The position numbers and the translations under genes were made by a program. This document shows positions 8,330-20,500 of a stretch of 64,000 bases of DNA, piece after piece. The notes below the pieces were generated by a model. The model saw only the letters and a program-made list of their open reading frames with translations, was not told the DNA's origin and ran no database searches. Origin of the DNA: Lentzea terrae (GTDB lineage Bacteria; Actinomycetota; Actinomycetes; Mycobacteriales; Pseudonocardiaceae); assembly GCF_003265345.1 (NCBI RefSeq), contig NZ_QFWW01000021.1:1-64000 (forward strand), written 5' to 3'. Position 1 is the stretch's first letter, and every line of letters begins with the position of its first letter.

Positions 8330-8966
8330 TTACTGAACAGAGCTATTGGTGACTGCCAGGGGATGCTCTTCGTTCGTGAGCGAGGCGAGTGCGGTGGCGA
8401 CTTCTTCGATGGTCGCTCGGACGTAGGTGGTTGTGGTGGCGGCGTCGCTCTTGCCGAAGTGTCCGGCGAAAGCACGTGCGACGGCGTAGCCGAAGTGCCG
8501 CTCGACCCATGTCAGCGTGGTGTAGCGGATCCAGTGGGTGCTCACCTGCTGCGTTGCGACCCACGGCAGATGCTTGTCGAGCCGTTGCCAGAGACAGTCG
8601 TATCGGCGCCTGGTGATCGGGTCGCCGTTGCGGTAGCGCAGAAGTTGCTCGTTACCGCGGCGCCGCGCTCTTCGCCGACAACGAGGAGGTGTTTCATCAT
8701 CGACGGCGAGACAGGCTGCCAGCGCACTGTTCCGCCTTTCTCGAAGAGCCGGACGAGGCACTGGTCGGGGTCGAGGCACCGGTCGCGCCCACCGACCTGC
8801 TGGACGGCACCGAGATCGTCGTGGCAGGGCCGGTCGCGCTGGGGGAGCGGGACGTGCGCGTGTTCCGATCTCGTGGTTGACGTCGTCGAGCCAGTCGCCG
8901 TTGACACTCGGGAAGCGGCCGTGCGATGTGGGCGAGTCGGCTGATCTTGCCCAGCTGGCACCGTCC
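8330..8966 (-). pseudogene. Frameshifted tyrosine recombinase (catalytic domain remnant)
   Basis: Read leftward, the catalytic domain is spread over at least three frames. G-D-W-L-D-D-V-N-H-E-I (about 8895) changes frame to D-P-D-Q-C-L-V-R-L-F-E-K-G-G and M-M-K-H-L-L-V-V-G-E-E-R-G (about 8780-8670). It then changes again to the C-terminal half with the H-W-I-R box, an A-G-H motif and the terminal T-T-Y-V tyrosine (8640-8330). The conserved catalytic residues of the last third are intact, but the frame changes mean no full enzyme can be made. It is not the missing half of the 5343-5647 remnant, because on this strand the C-terminal piece would lie upstream of the N-terminal one. Confidence 0.75.
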
Positions 8967-9165
8967 GCAACGGCGTCGCGGGATCATCAGACCGGACGAC
9001 GAACGTCGCCCCGAGTTGCCCGGCCGGGCCGCGAAAGTCTCATGTGGACAGTTCGGCCGGGATCTCGCGCCGTGAGAGATCGTCGGCGATTGGACGGCGG
9101 AGACTGCGGTATCCGGCGGTACTCGTCGGTGTGGCGGAGTCGTAAAGTCAGGGTGTTGCCCAGGA

Positions 9166-9199
9166 CCCCGGTAGCGCAAACAGCGCACCGGGGTTCTTT
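9166..9199 (+). terminator. GC-rich hairpin followed by T-rich tract
   Basis: CCCCGGT (9166-9172) pairs with ACCGGGG (9187-9193). After a bulged A, GCGC (9174-9177) pairs with GCGC (9183-9186) around an AAACA loop, and TTCTTT follows. This is a classic factor-independent terminator shape on the + strand. It lies about 130 bases before the thioesterase gene, so it either insulates the NRPS operon from upstream readthrough or acts as an attenuator in its leader. Confidence 0.6.
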
Positions 9200-9327
9200 G
9201 TGCACCAAGTGGATCCCCGGTTGTCCCTCCACGAGCAAACGCGTCCGCATCGGCTGATCGTGCGCGGGTGCCATTGATCATTTCGTGCCAGGCAAGCCAG
9301 CCGAAGGATCGGGGAGGGTTCACAGCG

Positions 9328-10641
9328 ATGCCTGACACCGGAACCGCGCGGCTCGGGGAAGTGCTCGCCGATCTAGCGCGACGACACGGTGTTCCGGCTG
9401 CCCAGCTCGCCGTCCTGATGGACGGCCGGGCGGTCGATGTCACCGCTGGTGACGTCGACCCGGACGCCAAGTTCCCGGTGGGGTCGATCACCAAGGCCTT
9501 CACGGCATCGTTGGCGATGCTCCTGGTCGCCGATGGTGACCTCGATCTGGACGACCGGATCGGTACGTTCCTCCCCGAACTGGGAACCGAACCGGACAGC
9601 CTCGGTCATCGGCTGACTGCGCGGCAGATTCTCAGCCATACCAGTGGGTTGCCGTCGAGCCTGGGTGAGCAGTCCGACGCGGCCTCCTCTCCGCGCAGGT
9701 ATCTGCGCGACTGCCGTGAGCTCACGCTCGTCCAACCCCCTGGCTCGGGGTTCAGCTATTCCAATGTGGCATATGTGTTCATCGGCCGCATCGTCGAAGA
9801 GATCACCGGGATGAGCTGGTGGGATGCGGTCGAGGCACTCCTGCTCAAGCCGCTCGGCATAGTGCCGTCGTTCCTCGTGCGGCCGGATCCGCGCAGTCCG
9901 CCCTACTCCTTCGTTTCCGGGCACGCGGTGAACGAGGTGACCGGCAGAGCCATGGCGGTCGCCCAGACGATGCGAGTGGTCGAAGCACCTTGCGGCGCGC
10001 TCGCGTTGAGCGCCAAGGACCTGGTGACGTTCGGGCGCGTGCATCTGGCCGGCCGCACCGGCTCCGCGCCGCTGGCCTCGCGCACGGTTCAGGACATGCG
10101 GCGTCCTGTCCCCGGATCCGAACCGTTCGGGCTCGCCGACGGCTGGGGGCTGGGCTTGGCGGTCTACCACGACGCTGATGGCGACTGGGCCGGTCACGAC
10201 GGCAACTCCGACGGCACGTCATGCCGTCTTCGAATCGATCCGGCGCACGACCGAGTGGTCGCGCTGACGACGAATGCGAACACCGGCTCGGCGTTGTGGG
10301 ACGAGCTGGTCGATCAGTTGCGGGCCATGGACATTCCGGTGGGCGACTACACCGTGCCCGAGCTGCGCGAGCAGATCCCGTTTCCCCGCAACCTGTTCGG
10401 CAGTTACGCGAACGGTGACATGGAATATGTGGTCGGCGGGCTGGATGGTGCCGCGGCCACCCTCGTGGTCAACGGAGAGAAGTACCAGGAGTTGATGCTG
10501 CACGAGGACTGGCTCTTCTCGGTACGGGAGCCGGTCTCCGGCCGCCGGATCCTCGGCGGCCGCTTCCTGGGGGATTCGCCGGCGGGACAGGTGAGCGGGA
10601 TCCAGAGCGGTGGTCGTGTCGCCGGCCGCCGAAAACCCTGA
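9328..10641 (+). CDS. PBP-type thioesterase: stand-alone NRPS offloading macrocyclase (beta-lactamase/serine hydrolase fold)
   Basis: The 437-residue protein has the serine beta-lactamase/penicillin-binding-protein catalytic set: S53-I-T-K56, Y144-S-N146 and a C-terminal H290-D-G motif. The remaining C-terminal 120 residues form a beta-rich lipocalin-like extension. No signal peptide is visible, which argues against a cell-wall enzyme and for a cytosolic one. It is the first gene of the NRPS operon (87 bases before the first NRPS), and the NRPS ends in an epimerase without a thioesterase domain. Together these match the SurE-type (PBP-type TE) enzymes of surugamide, desotamide, mannopeptimycin and ulleungmycin pathways. 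Those enzymes take a peptide from the last carrier protein, usually with a D-residue at the C-terminus, and join it head-to-tail. The ATG at 9328 has GGGGAGGG nine bases upstream. A generic serine hydrolase is the alternative. Confidence 0.82.
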   Translation: MPDTGTARLGEVLADLARRHGVPAAQLAVLMDGRAVDVTAGDVDPDAKFPVGSITKAFTASLAMLLVADGDLDLDDRIGTFLPELGTEPDSLGHRLTARQILSHTSGLPSSLGEQSDAASSPRRYLRDCRELTLVQPPGSGFSYSNVAYVFIGRIVEEITGMSWWDAVEALLLKPLGIVPSFLVRPDPRSPPYSFVSGHAVNEVTGRAMAVAQTMRVVEAPCGALALSAKDLVTFGRVHLAGRTGSAPLASRTVQDMRRPVPGSEPFGLADGWGLGLAVYHDADGDWAGHDGNSDGTSCRLRIDPAHDRVVALTTNANTGSALWDELVDQLRAMDIPVGDYTVPELREQIPFPRNLFGSYANGDMEYVVGGLDGAAATLVVNGEKYQELMLHEDWLFSVREPVSGRRILGGRFLGDSPAGQVSGIQSGGRVAGRRKP

Positions 10642-10728
10642 CGCACCAGGTCTTCGTCCTGTGTTCCCCGGTGTCTCTCGTGACGGGCACCGGTCGCTCG
10701 ATCGCGCCCGGAAGGTTCGAGATCCGCC

Positions 10729-11553
10729 ATGGCCCATGACACGATGCCGCACGAAACAGTGAGTTGTTCGGTCCGGCTGTTCGGTGCGCTGGACACGACC
10801 GCACTGGCTGAGGCCGCGCGAGGGCTGGGCGCTCGGCACGAGGAGCTTCGGTCCGTCGACGTCGATGTGCTGCAGGTGACCGAGAACGAACACGTGGTGC
10901 TGCTTTCCGCACACCGCGGCGAGGTTGACGAGCGGTCGCTGCACGTCCTGGTCGAGGAACTCGGAGTGCTCTACAGCGCTGCCGTCGTCGGCGGGCCGGC
11001 GGCGGAGATCCGCAGGCTGCCCGTTCCCGCGGACATCGCCGAACTTCACGGTGCCGGCGGGACCGACGTACTTGTCGCGGCGGCGGCTGTCGTGCTGTCC
11101 CGGTGGACGGGCCGGCGAGAAGTTCCGGTGGGTGTGCTCGACGGCCGAGCCGGCGACCTCGGCCCGCCGGCCGGCTCGTTCACGACAGTGCCGGTGCTGC
11201 GGTCCAGAGTGGATGATTCGTGCCTGTTCGCCGACCTCCTGACCCAGGTGGGCGGCCTGGCGCAGGAAGCGAGCCTGAACGACTCGCCGCCGACGGTGGT
11301 GGTCGTGTCGGATCGCTTCGCCGATGCCCCGTCGTTCACGGGACTGCGTCTCGCCGATCTCGTGGTGCGTCTGGTCGAGCACGACGGTGGCGTGTCCGGC
11401 GTGATCGAACATCAGCGAGATGGCTTCGATCCACTCGTGGCGGACAGGTTCGCCGGGCATCTCGGCCGAGTGCTCGAGGTCGTCGCCGTGGATCCGGCCG
11501 TGCCGGTGGGAAAGATCGACGTTCTGGGAGTGGCCGAGCGTGAGCGGATGTTG
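10729..11553 (+). other. Vestigial condensation domain at the NRPS N-terminus
   Basis: About 275 residues align with a condensation domain: L-F-G-A-L-D-T-T-A-L at the start, L-S-R-W-T-G-R in the middle and D-V-L-G-V-A-E-R-E-R at the end. About 150 residues of the usual 430 are missing, including most of the first lobe. The HHxxxDG active site has become A-H-R-G-E-V-D-E. It cannot be a normal condensation or lipoinitiation domain. It most likely remains as a folding scaffold for A1. Confidence 0.75.
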
Positions 11554-14500
11554 GTGGGGTGGAACGACACCGCCCGGGCTGTGCCAGGACTGACGCTGGC
11601 GGAGTTGGTCGAGGGACAGGTTCGGCGCTCGCCTGAGGCGACGGCGGTGGTGTTCGAGGGCGGCTCGGTGAGCTTCGCGGAGCTGGACGTCCGGGCGAAT
11701 CGGCTCGCGCATGTGTTGATCGGGCGTGGTGTGGGGCCGGAAGGGATCGTGGCGTTGGTGTTGCCGCGGTCGGTGGAGATCGTTGTCGCGCAGTTGGCCG
11801 TGGTGAAGGCAGGTGGCGCGTATCTGCCCATCGACCCGGCCTATCCGGCTGACCGGATCGCGTTCATGTTGTCGGACTCACGCCCGGTGCTGGTCGTGAC
11901 AACGGCGGAGTTCGCGGGTGTGCTGCTGCCTGACGCGGACGTGTTCCTGCTCGACGAGCTGTCCGCTGTTGACGGCACGGATGCCAGTCCGGTCGACGAG
12001 GATCGGTTGAGCCCGTTGGAGTTGGTGAGTCCCGCATATGTGATCTACACGTCCGGGTCGACGGGGCGTCCGAAGGGCGTCGTGGTGTCGCACGCAGGGC
12101 TGGCGAGTCTCTCGGGGGCGGAGGTCGAGCACTACCAGGTGGGGCCTGGCGATCGGGTGTTGCAGTTCTCGTCACCGAGTTTCGACGCGTCGGTGCTCGA
12201 GCTGTGCATGTCGCTGCCAGCAGGAGCGGCCCTGGTGATTCCTCCGCCGGGTCCGTTGCTGGGGGAGGCGCTGGCGGAGGTGGTGACGTCCCAGGGCGTG
12301 ACGCATGCGTTGATTCCGCCCGTGGCGCTGTCGACGGTTCCCGAGGGGGTGAACCTGCCGGGGTTGCGGATGCTGACGGTGGGTGGGGACGCCTGTTCGG
12401 CGGAGCTGGTGGCACGGTGGGCGCCAGGCCGGCGGTTGATCAATTCGTACGGTCCGACCGAGTCCACTGTGGTCTCCACGTGGAGTGGTCCGTTGTCGGC
12501 CGGGGAGGTGCCTCCGATCGGCAGGCCGATCCGGAACACCAGGGTGTTCGTGCTGGACAGCGGGTTGCGTCCGGTTCCAGTGGGTGTCGCAGGCGAGTTG
12601 TACGTAGCCGGCCCGGGACTGGCACGCGGGTATCTGGGGCGTGCGGGGTTGACGGCGGAGCGCTTCGTGGCGTGTCCCTTCGGTCCCGCCGGGTCCAGGA
12701 TGTATCGCACCGGCGACCGGGTTCAGTGGAACCCGCTGGGCGACTTGGAGTTCATCGGACGGTTGGACCACCAGGTGAAGGTCCGCGGGTTCCGGATCGA
12801 GCCCGGCGAGATCGAGACGGTGCTGCGCGGGCACGCGGAAGTCGACGATGTTGTCGTCGTGGCACAGGAACAGCCTTCGGGCGGCAGACGGCTGGTGGCG
12901 TATGTCGCCACAACCGAGGCCGGCGACGCGTTGACCGCCGAGCTGCGGGCCGTGGCCGCCGAGCGTCTGCCGGACTACATGGTTCCGGCGGTGTTCGTGA
13001 TGCTGGATCGATTGCCGCTGAGTCCGAACGGCAAGCTGGATCGCCGGGCGTTGCCTGAGCCGTCCGGTGTGGCGCCGGGGGCTGGACAGGTGGAGCCGCG
13101 GACTGACAACGAACGGGTTCTGGCCGGGATCTGGGCGGAAGTGCTGGGAGTGCGGCAGGTAGGTGTCGAGGACGACTTCTTCGAACTCGGCGGCGACTCG
13201 ATCCTCGGCGCCCAGGTGCTGGCGCGAGTGCGTGGTGCGTTCGGGGTCGGGCTCTCCGCACGTGCCGTGTTCGACGCCGGCACGGTCGCGCAGCTCGCCG
13301 AGTCTCTTCCGGTGCGGCCGGACTCCGTGCACGCGGCGGAGATCACTCCGGTCCCCAGAGATCAGGCACTACCGCTTTCCTCCGCGCAGCAACGGTTGTG
13401 GTTCCTCGATGACCTGACCGGCGGAGGGACGGAGTACAACACCGGCGTCGGTCTGCGCCTGTCGGGAGCGCTGGATGTCGAGAGACTGCGAAGTGCGTTG
13501 ACGGCGTTGAGCGCCCGGCACGAATCGTTGCGCACGACAGTCCGCACAGTGGATGGCCGTGGAGTCCAGGTTGTGGCTGCAGAAGCCGACCTTCCGCTGC
13601 GCGCGGAAGACGTGTCCACTGTGGAGGAATTGGATCGGGTTCTGGCCGAGGAGCTGGCCCGGCCGTTCGACCTCCGACAAGGCCCGCTGACCCGCGCGGT
13701 GCTGATCCGGATGGCCGACGACGACCACGTGCTGATGCTCAGTCAGCATCACATCGTCACCGACGGCTGGTCGGTCGGACTGCTCGTGAACGAGCTCGGA
13801 AAGCTCTACGCGGGCACGGCGGACCTGCCCTGCCTGCCGATCCAGTACGCGGACTTCGCGGTGTGGCAGCGCTTGCAGCTGTCCACCCCTGCCGCAGCTC
13901 GTCAACTGGGCTACTGGAAACGGAAGCTGGAGGGAATCCAGGCGCTCGAACTGCCCACCGACCGGCCACGTCCGCACCTGCGCACGAGTGCCGGTGCGGT
14001 GCACCGCGCGTCCCTGCCACCGGAGCTGGTCGAGAGGCTGACGGCGTTGGGACGTGAACACGGCGCCACCGTGTTCATGACTCTCACCGCGGCCGTGCAG
14101 GTGTTGTTCTGGCGTTACAGCAACCAGCGGGACATCTCGATCGGAACCGTCGTCGCCGGACGAGACAGAGCCGAGCTGGAAAACCTGGCCGGCTTCTTCG
14201 TCAACACCCTTGTTCTGCGGTCGTGGGCCGAGCCCACCCGGCCGTTCACCGAGTTCCTTCGCGAGGTCCGCGAGACCGTGCTGGAGGCGTTCACCAACGG
14301 CGCGGTGCCGTTCGACAGCGTCGTGGAGGAACTGCAACCCGAACGCGACCCCAGCCGGACGCCGCTCGTGCAGGCCCTGGTCGTGCTGCAGAACGCGATG
14401 GTCCGGCCACACGAGGCCGGGGGACTGCGGATCACCGAGCAGGATCTGCCGCGCCCATCGGCCAGATTCGACCTCGTGGTCGAGTTCTGGCCGCGCGGTC

Positions 14501-17500
14501 GCCAGGAGATGGATGTCGCGATCGAGTACAACACCGACCTGTTCGACGCGGACACGATGGTGCGGCTGACCGATCATCTTCTGGTTTTGCTGAGGGGAAT
14601 CGTCGACCAACCGGACCGGACGCTGGCGCAGCTGCCCCTGCTGACCGACGCCGAACAGCACCAGGTGGTCGTGACGTGGAACGACACCGCGCGGGACGTT
14701 CCCGTCATGACGTTGCCGGCGCTGTTCGAGGCGCAGGTGGCACGGACACCAGAGGCCACGGCCTTGGTCTGTGGCGACGTGCGGCTGTCCTATGTGGAGC
14801 TGAACCGGCGAGCAAACCAGTTGGCGCATCTGCTGATCAGCCGAGGCGTGGGGCCCGAGCAGTTCGTCGGGCTGGCGATGCCCCGGTCGGCGGACCTCGT
14901 GGTGGCAGCCATGGCCGTCCTGAAGGCCGGAGCCGCGTACCTGCCGATCGACCCCGGCTACCCGGCGGAGCGGATCGCCCTGATCCTCGACGACGCCCGG
15001 CCCGCGTTGGTGCTGGTGACGACCGGCGTCACCGAGCAGATCCCCGCCCACGGGGACGTGCCTCGGCTGGTCCTCGACGAGCCCGGTGTCGTCGAGGCAC
15101 TCGCCGCGAGCCGGGCCGGAGATCCGGTGGGCGGCGTGCTCGCGGCCAGTCCGGCCTACGTGATCTACACCTCTGGTTCCACCGGCCGTCCCAAGGGAGT
15201 CGTGGTCACGCACCAGAGCATGGCCGGCCTGGTGGCGTGGGCCGCGGCCGAGTTCGGCGCGACTGGGCTGGCCCGCGTCGTGGCGTCGACCTCGCTGACC
15301 TTCGACGTGTCCGTGTTCGAGATCTTCTGCCCGCTTGCCGTCGGCGGGACCGTCCAGATCGTGCGTGACCTGCTGGCGCTCGGTGAGGGCGTGGTGACCG
15401 AGCCCGTAAGTCTGATCAGCGGTGTTCCCTCGGCGTTTGCGCAGTTGCTCGCCCAGGGCGGACTACCTGTCAGTGCGGACACCGTCGTCCTCGCTGGTGA
15501 GGCGCTGCCGGCACAGATGGTCCGGGACATTCGCGCCGCACTGCCCAGTTGCCGGATCGCCAACATCTACGGCCCGACAGAGGCAACGGTGTACGCGGCG
15601 GCCTGGTACTCCGACGGAGGCGACCAGCAGCAGGCACCGCCGATCGGCCGTCCCATCGCCAACACCACCGCCTACGTGCTCGACCCGTCACTTCGGCCCA
15701 CGCCGATCGGCGTCCCCGGTGAGCTTCATCTGGGTGGCCGTGGCCTGGCCCGCGGATACCTCGACCGGCCGGGCCTGACCGCCGACCGCTTCATCGCCGA
15801 CCCGTTCGGCGCGCCAGGTGCCCGGATGTACCGCACCGGAGACGTGGTGCGGTGGAACCGCGCCGGCGAGCTCGACTACCTCGGCCGGGCCGACCACCAG
15901 GTGAAGATCCGCGGATTCCGGATCGAGCTCGGCGAGGTCGAGACCGCTCTGCGGCAGCGCGAGGACATCACGGAAGCGGTCGTGGTCGTGCGGCAGGAGG
16001 AGTCCGGGCACAAACGGCTGGTGGCCTATGTTGTCGCAGCGGCGATCGACGTCGCCGAGCTGCGTGACTTCCTCGGCCGGACGTTGCCGGACCACATGGT
16101 TCCGTCGGCGTTCGTCGCCCTCGGCGGACTGCCGCTCAACTCCAGCGGGAAGCTGGACCGTGCCGCTCTGCCGGCACCGGACTTCGGCGCCGGCCGGACG
16201 GGTTACGCCGAGCCCCGGACCCACGTCGAGCGCGTCCTCGTCCAGATCTGGGCCGACGTGCTCGGGCTGGAACGGGTCGGCGTCCAGGACAACTTCTTCG
16301 GCCTGGGTGGTGACTCGATCCTGAGCATCCAGGTCGTCTCGCTGGCGCGCCGAGCGGGCCTGATGGTGATGTCGAGAGACCTGTTCCTCCATCAGACCAT
16401 CGCCTCCCTCGCACCGCATGTGACAACGGCGCGGACTGGGGTGATCGATCAGGGTGTGGTGGCAGGCCCGGTGCCTTTGACACCGGTTCAGCACTGGCTG
16501 TTCGACGCCCGCACGACCGGATCGGAACACTTCGGCCAATCACTCGCGGTGGAGCTGGCCGGAGATGTCGACCACGGGGCACTCCGGTCCGCGTTGCAGA
16601 CGGTCATCGCTCATCACGACGCCTTGCGAATGCGATTCGAGGTAATGGATGGCCAGTGGTCGCAGCACAACGCACCTGACGACCCCGCGGACGTACTAGA
16701 GGTGCGAGATCTGTCCGATGTGGACCGCAAGACGGATGTGAGTTTCGACCTGGGCCGAGGGCCGCTGCTCAAAGCGGTGCTGGTGGTCGGCGGCGAGCGG
16801 CCGGTGCTGTCATTGGCCGTGCATCACCTGGTGGTGGACGGTGTGTCGTGGCGGATCCTGTTGGAAGACATCGACGCCGCGTACCGGAAGGTGGCGCTGC
16901 CCCCGAAGACCACGTCGTTCCAGGACTGGTCGCGCAAACTCACCGAGCACGCGCTCGCCGGCGGATTCGACGACGAGCTGATGTACTGGAACGCGACCAC
17001 ACCGACGGGCGAAACCGACATCGAGCGGGGGAGCGTCGGCTCCACGAGGTCAGTCTCGGCGGTGCTGACGGCCGCGGAGACGAAAGCGTTGTTGCAGGAC
17101 GTTCCCGAGGTGTACCAGACGCAGGTCAACGACGTGCTGCTGGCGGCGTTGGGCCGGGTGCTGGGGAGCTGGACCGGTCGTGACCGGGTCGTGGTGGACC
17201 TGGAAGGCCACGGTCGTGAGGAAGTTCTCGCCGACGTGGACGTATCTCGCACGGTGGGGTGGTTCACCACGATGTTCCCCGTCGTGCTGGAGACGACTTC
17301 CGGCGAGTGGGGAACGGCGCTGAAGTCGGTCAAGGAGCAGTTGCGTTCGACACCACAGCGCGGACTGGGGTACGGGGCCCTGCGCCATCTCGCGAACAAG
17401 CTGCCGCACGCGCCCGCGCCACCCGTGCGGTTCAACTACCTCGGCCAGGCTGACTGGGTGACCGGTGAGAGCGCGCTGTACCGCGACCTCCACAGTGGAC

Positions 17501-20500
17501 TCGAGTTGAGCGATGATCCGGCCGCCCGTCGTACCCATGTGCTCGACATCGTCGGCATGGTCGAGGAAGGGGCGCTGAAGTTCACCTGGTTCTACTCGGG
17601 GACCGTGCACGGCGAGGACGTCGTCCGGTCAGTGGCCGAGGAGTTGGTCTCGGCGTTGCGGGAGATCATCGCGCACTGTGCTCTGGCCGGGTCGGGCGGC
17701 CGCACCCCGTCGGACTTCCCACTGGCGCGGCTGGATCAGGCGGGCGTGGATCTCCTCGCCGGTGACGGGCGGACTGTCGAGGACGTCTACCCGCTCACCC
17801 CGGCCCAGCGGGGAATGGTGTTCCACGGGGTCTCGCAAGGTGATCAGGGCGTCTACTTCCAGCAGCTCACGTTCGTGCTCGACGGCGTTCCCGACTCGCG
17901 GACCCTGGCCACGGCCTTCCAGCACACGGTCGATCAGAATCCGGTGTGCCGCAGCTGTGTCGTCTGGGAGGACGTCGACGAGCCGCTGCAACTGGTCATG
18001 CGCGAAGCCACGATTCCGGTGTCCTTCCTGGACTGGAGCGACTTGCCCGCGGCCGATCAGGCCCGGCGGCTCGCCCAGTTCCTCGCCGAGGACCAGGTGC
18101 GGGGACTGGACCTGCGCACCGCTCCCTTGATGCGGCTGATGCTCGCGCGGCTGTCCGCCACCGAGGTCCAGGTCGTGTGGACCTTCCACCACGTGCTGCT
18201 GGACGGGTGGAGCATCTTCAGCGTCCTCTCGGACGTGTTCGCCGCCCACGCCACACTTGCTGGAGGCCGCCGTCCCGAGCCGGTGAGCCGCCGGCCGTTC
18301 CGCGACTACCTGCGGTGGTTGTCCGAACAGGATCGGCACGCGAGTGACGCGTACTGGCGGGACGTTGTCGGCGATCTCGACTCGCCCACGCCCCTGCCCT
18401 ACGACCGGCCACCGCTGGACGCACACCACGCCGAGTCGTCGGAAAACGTGGACGCGGCCCTCTCGGCGGAGCAGACGGACCGATTGCGCGCGATGACCCA
18501 GCAGGCCGGCTTGACGCTGAGCACTGTCGTTCAAGGCGCCTGGGCTTTGGTGTTGTCGACGTACAGCGGCCGGCAGGACGTGGTGTTCGGGACGACGGTG
18601 TCCGGCCGACCGGCCGAACTCGCCGGCGTGGAGTCGATGATCGGCATGTTCATCAACACCATCCCGACCAGAGTGGGCATTCGCTGGCAGCAGAGCGTGC
18701 TGGAGTGGTTGCGGGAGTTGCAGGCCCGTCAGGCCGAGGCCCAGCGGTTCGGCCACGTCTCGCTGGCGCGGCTGCAGAGGAGCGGCACCACTCTGTTCGA
18801 CAGCATCGTGGTGGTCGAGAACTATCCGATCGACGTCGAAGCCGCCGCCTCACATGGTTTGTGTCTCAGCGAACTGTCTGCGGTGGAAACGACGAACTAC
18901 CCGCTGAGCGTGATGGTGACTCCCGGACGGCAGTTGGCGGTCGAGCTGGGCTACGACCCGGCCCTGTTCGACGCGGCCACGATCAGCCGGCTGACTCAGC
19001 ACCTCGTCCTCGTGCTGGGCGGCATCGCCGACGACGTGGACCGGCGGATGTCCCAGCTCCTCGTCACGACAGCCGCCGAACGCCATCAGGTGGTCGAGGA
19101 GTGGAACAGCACCGGCAACGAGCTCCCGCCGGCCACGGTGCCGAGTTTGTTCGCCGAGCAGGCAAGTCGTACCCCGCAGGCAGTCGCCCTGACGTCGGAC
19201 GCCGGATCGATGAGCTACGCCGAGCTGGACTCGCGGGCGAACCAGCTCGCGAATCGACTGATCGGCCTGGGGGTGCGAACGGAGGACCTCGTCGGTGTGC
19301 TGATGGAGCGCTCGATCGACGTCGTGGTCGCCGAACTGGCGGTCGTCAAGGCGGGTGGGGCGTACGTGCCGGTCGACGTGCGGGCTCCCGCTGCTCGGAT
19401 GCGTGCCATGTTGGCCGGTGTTTCAGCGCTGTTGGTGGACCAGCGGTGGGAGCCGACAGCCGCCGATGTCTACAGTGGACAGCACGTTGTCATCGACGGT
19501 GACGTCTCACTGTCGCGGGAATCGGCTGAACGGCCTGCCGTGGTCATCGACCCGGAGAACCTCGCCTATGTGATGTACACGTCGGGTTCGACGGGCACTC
19601 CGAAGGGAGTGATGGCCCGCCAGTGCGACGTCGCCTCGTTCGCCCTCGACCGCCGGTTCCGCGGCGGTGGGCACGAATGCGTGCTTCTGCACTCGCCGTT
19701 CGCCTTCGACGCCTCGACGTACGAGTTGTGGGTCCCTCTGCTCAACGGGGGCCGAGTCGTACTGGCACCGCCGGGCGACGTCGATGCCGACGTGCTGCGC
19801 CGGATGATCGACGAGCACGGGGTGACCGGGGTGTTCCTCACCTCCGGGTTGTTCCGGATGGTCGCTCAGGACGCACCGGACTGCCTGGCCGGTGCACAAG
19901 AGGTGTGGACCGGCGGAGAGGTCGTTCCGGCCACGGCGTTGCGTCGCGTGTCGGCCGCCTGTCCTGGGCTCGTCGTCGTCGACGTCTACGGGCCGACCGA
20001 GACGACCACGTACGCCACTCAGCGAAGCATGGTCGGCGTGGACGCGGTACCCGACGTCGTGCCGATCGGGCGCCCGCTGGACAACGTGCGGGTGTACGTG
20101 TTGGACAGTGGTCTGCGGCCCGTGCCGGCAGGTGCGCCGGGGGAGCTGTACATCGCCGGTGCCGGGCTGGCGCGCGGGTATCTGGACCAGCCAGGGCTGA
20201 CCGCGGACCGGTTCGTGGCGGTGCCGGACTTCGCCACCGCGGGCGAACGGATGTACCGCACGGGTGATGTGGTCCGGTGGACCGCCGATGGTGAACTGGA
20301 GTTCGTCGGCCGGGCCGACGACCAGGTGAAGATCCGCGGGTTCCGGATCGAGCTCGGCGAGATCGAAGCCGCGCTGCAGGGCCACGCCGACGTGGCCGAG
20401 GCCGTCACTGTCGCGACCGGCGACAGCACCGGCCGCAAGAGGCTCGTCGCCTACGTCGTGGGTTCGCCGGGCCAGATCCCCGACACCGCAGAGTTGCGGG

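Noticed and set aside
9121..9200. Possible tRNA or attachment-site remnant next to the recombinase remnant
   Set aside because: The only structured part is the terminator-like hairpin at 9166-9199. No T-arm or anticodon arm can be drawn.
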